Shown here: positions 5,781-6,070 of the stretch, one piece after another
How the letters are laid out: each line of letters starts with the position of its first letter
Position numbering within the stretch: the first letter of the stretch is position 1
Source of the DNA: Sutterella sp.
GTDB lineage: Bacteria; Pseudomonadota; Gammaproteobacteria; Burkholderiales; Burkholderiaceae_F
DNA length: 6,070 bases
Direction of reading: 5' to 3'
Assembly: GCA_019418235.1 (NCBI GenBank)
Contig: DYCH01000076.1
Location: forward strand, 19,864-25,933
Translations under genes and position numbers: made by a program
Notes under the pieces: model-generated
Told to the model about the DNA's origin: nothing
What the model saw: the letters and a program-made list of their open reading frames with translations, nothing else
Database searches by the model: none

Positions 5781-6011
5781 ATGAACAAGATTCAAGTTGA
5801 AGGCATGCACTGCCAAAATTGTGTTGCTGCGGTTAGAGAAGCGCTTGAAGCCCTTCCGGGTGCCAAGGGTGTGACCGTTGACTTAGCTACAGGCGAAGCC
5901 CGCTGGGAAGCCATGGGTGTTGACATGCCGAAGGTGAAAGAAGCCATCGAAGACATCGGCTTTGGTGTGGCTTGTGAAGAAAAGACCTGTTGCTGCTGCC
6001 GACATAAGTAA
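5781..6011 (+). CDS. copZ: CopZ-like HMA-domain copper chaperone with polycysteine tail
   Basis: This 76-residue cytoplasmic protein is a single heavy-metal-associated domain of normal length (about 65-70 residues) plus a short tail. GMHCQNC (8-14) supplies the Cu+-binding Cys11 and Cys14. The expected beta-alpha-beta-beta-alpha-beta pattern follows and closes with IEDIGFGVAC. It should carry Cu+ to the HMA domain or membrane site of CopA, encoded divergently 140 bp away; both share the GMHC metal loop. The tail is unusual: Cys65, then Cys70-Cys73 in a row, then Arg, His75 and Lys, giving up to five further thiols. GGAGA (5769-5773) lies 7 nt before the ATG. TAA is followed directly by TAG. 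The gene symbol rests on domain and context; a mercury-type MerP role is less likely because there is no signal peptide and copA is adjacent. Confidence 0.9.
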   Translation: MNKIQVEGMHCQNCVAAVREALEALPGAKGVTVDLATGEARWEAMGVDMPKVKEAIEDIGFGVACEEKTCCCCRHK

Positions 6012-6023
6012 TAGCAATCGAGT

Positions 6024-6048
6024 AGGGGGAGATTTTCATCTCGCCCCT
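6024..6048 (+). terminator. Hairpin after copZ, weak terminator candidate
   Basis: AGGGGGAGAT pairs with ATCTC(G)CCCCT through 10 bp with a single bulged G (6043) and a 4-nt loop, starting 12 bases past the stop codon. The stem is strong, but the following bases (CTCACACC) give no U-tract, so it may be a transcript-protecting or partial terminator rather than a full one. Confidence 0.4.
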
Positions 6049-6070
6049 CTCACACCGCAATTACAGGCAT

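Overview
The window looks like ordinary chromosomal DNA from a Gram-negative proteobacterium. The evidence is a YddG-type aromatic amino acid exporter close to the enterobacterial protein, a MerR/CueR-style copper promoter and AGGAGG-type ribosome binding sites. The moderate GC content and protein flavour would fit a Burkholderiales gut lineage such as Sutterellaceae, but that placement is only an inference. I see no integrase, transposase, CRISPR array or defence genes.

Left part (1-800): a complete tRNA-Ser(GGA) gene lies on the minus strand with its own promoter and terminator. Upstream of it is a small thioredoxin-like gene, also on the minus strand. Between the two is a decayed second copy of the tRNA's 3' end plus its terminator hairpin. 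The duplicated hairpin has the stronger U-tract and now appears to end the thioredoxin transcript.

Middle (984-3390, plus strand): a DAACS-family sodium or proton symporter is followed by a strong intrinsic terminator. Next come a yddG-like exporter gene and a short overlapping ORF for a possible 52-residue single-span membrane protein. Both main genes move small organic or amino acids across the inner membrane, but the terminator between them argues against one operon.

Right part (3391-6011): a copper homeostasis pair, with copA (Cu+-exporting P1B-type ATPase) on the minus strand and a small HMA-domain chaperone (copZ-like) divergent on the plus strand. The 140-bp gap holds two different control signals. 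A 9-3-9 perfect palindrome sits in a 19-bp spacer facing copA, as in MerR/CueR promoters. A Fur-box-like palindrome overlaps an extended -10 promoter facing copZ. The chaperone would hand Cu+ to CopA, which pumps it out of the cytoplasm; an unusual Cys4 tail on the chaperone is the oddest protein feature here.

I found no convincing new system. The items most worth a second look are the tRNA remnant recruited as a terminator, the polycysteine chaperone tail, the split regulation of copA and copZ, and the altered binding or active-site residues in the symporter and the thioredoxin-like protein.
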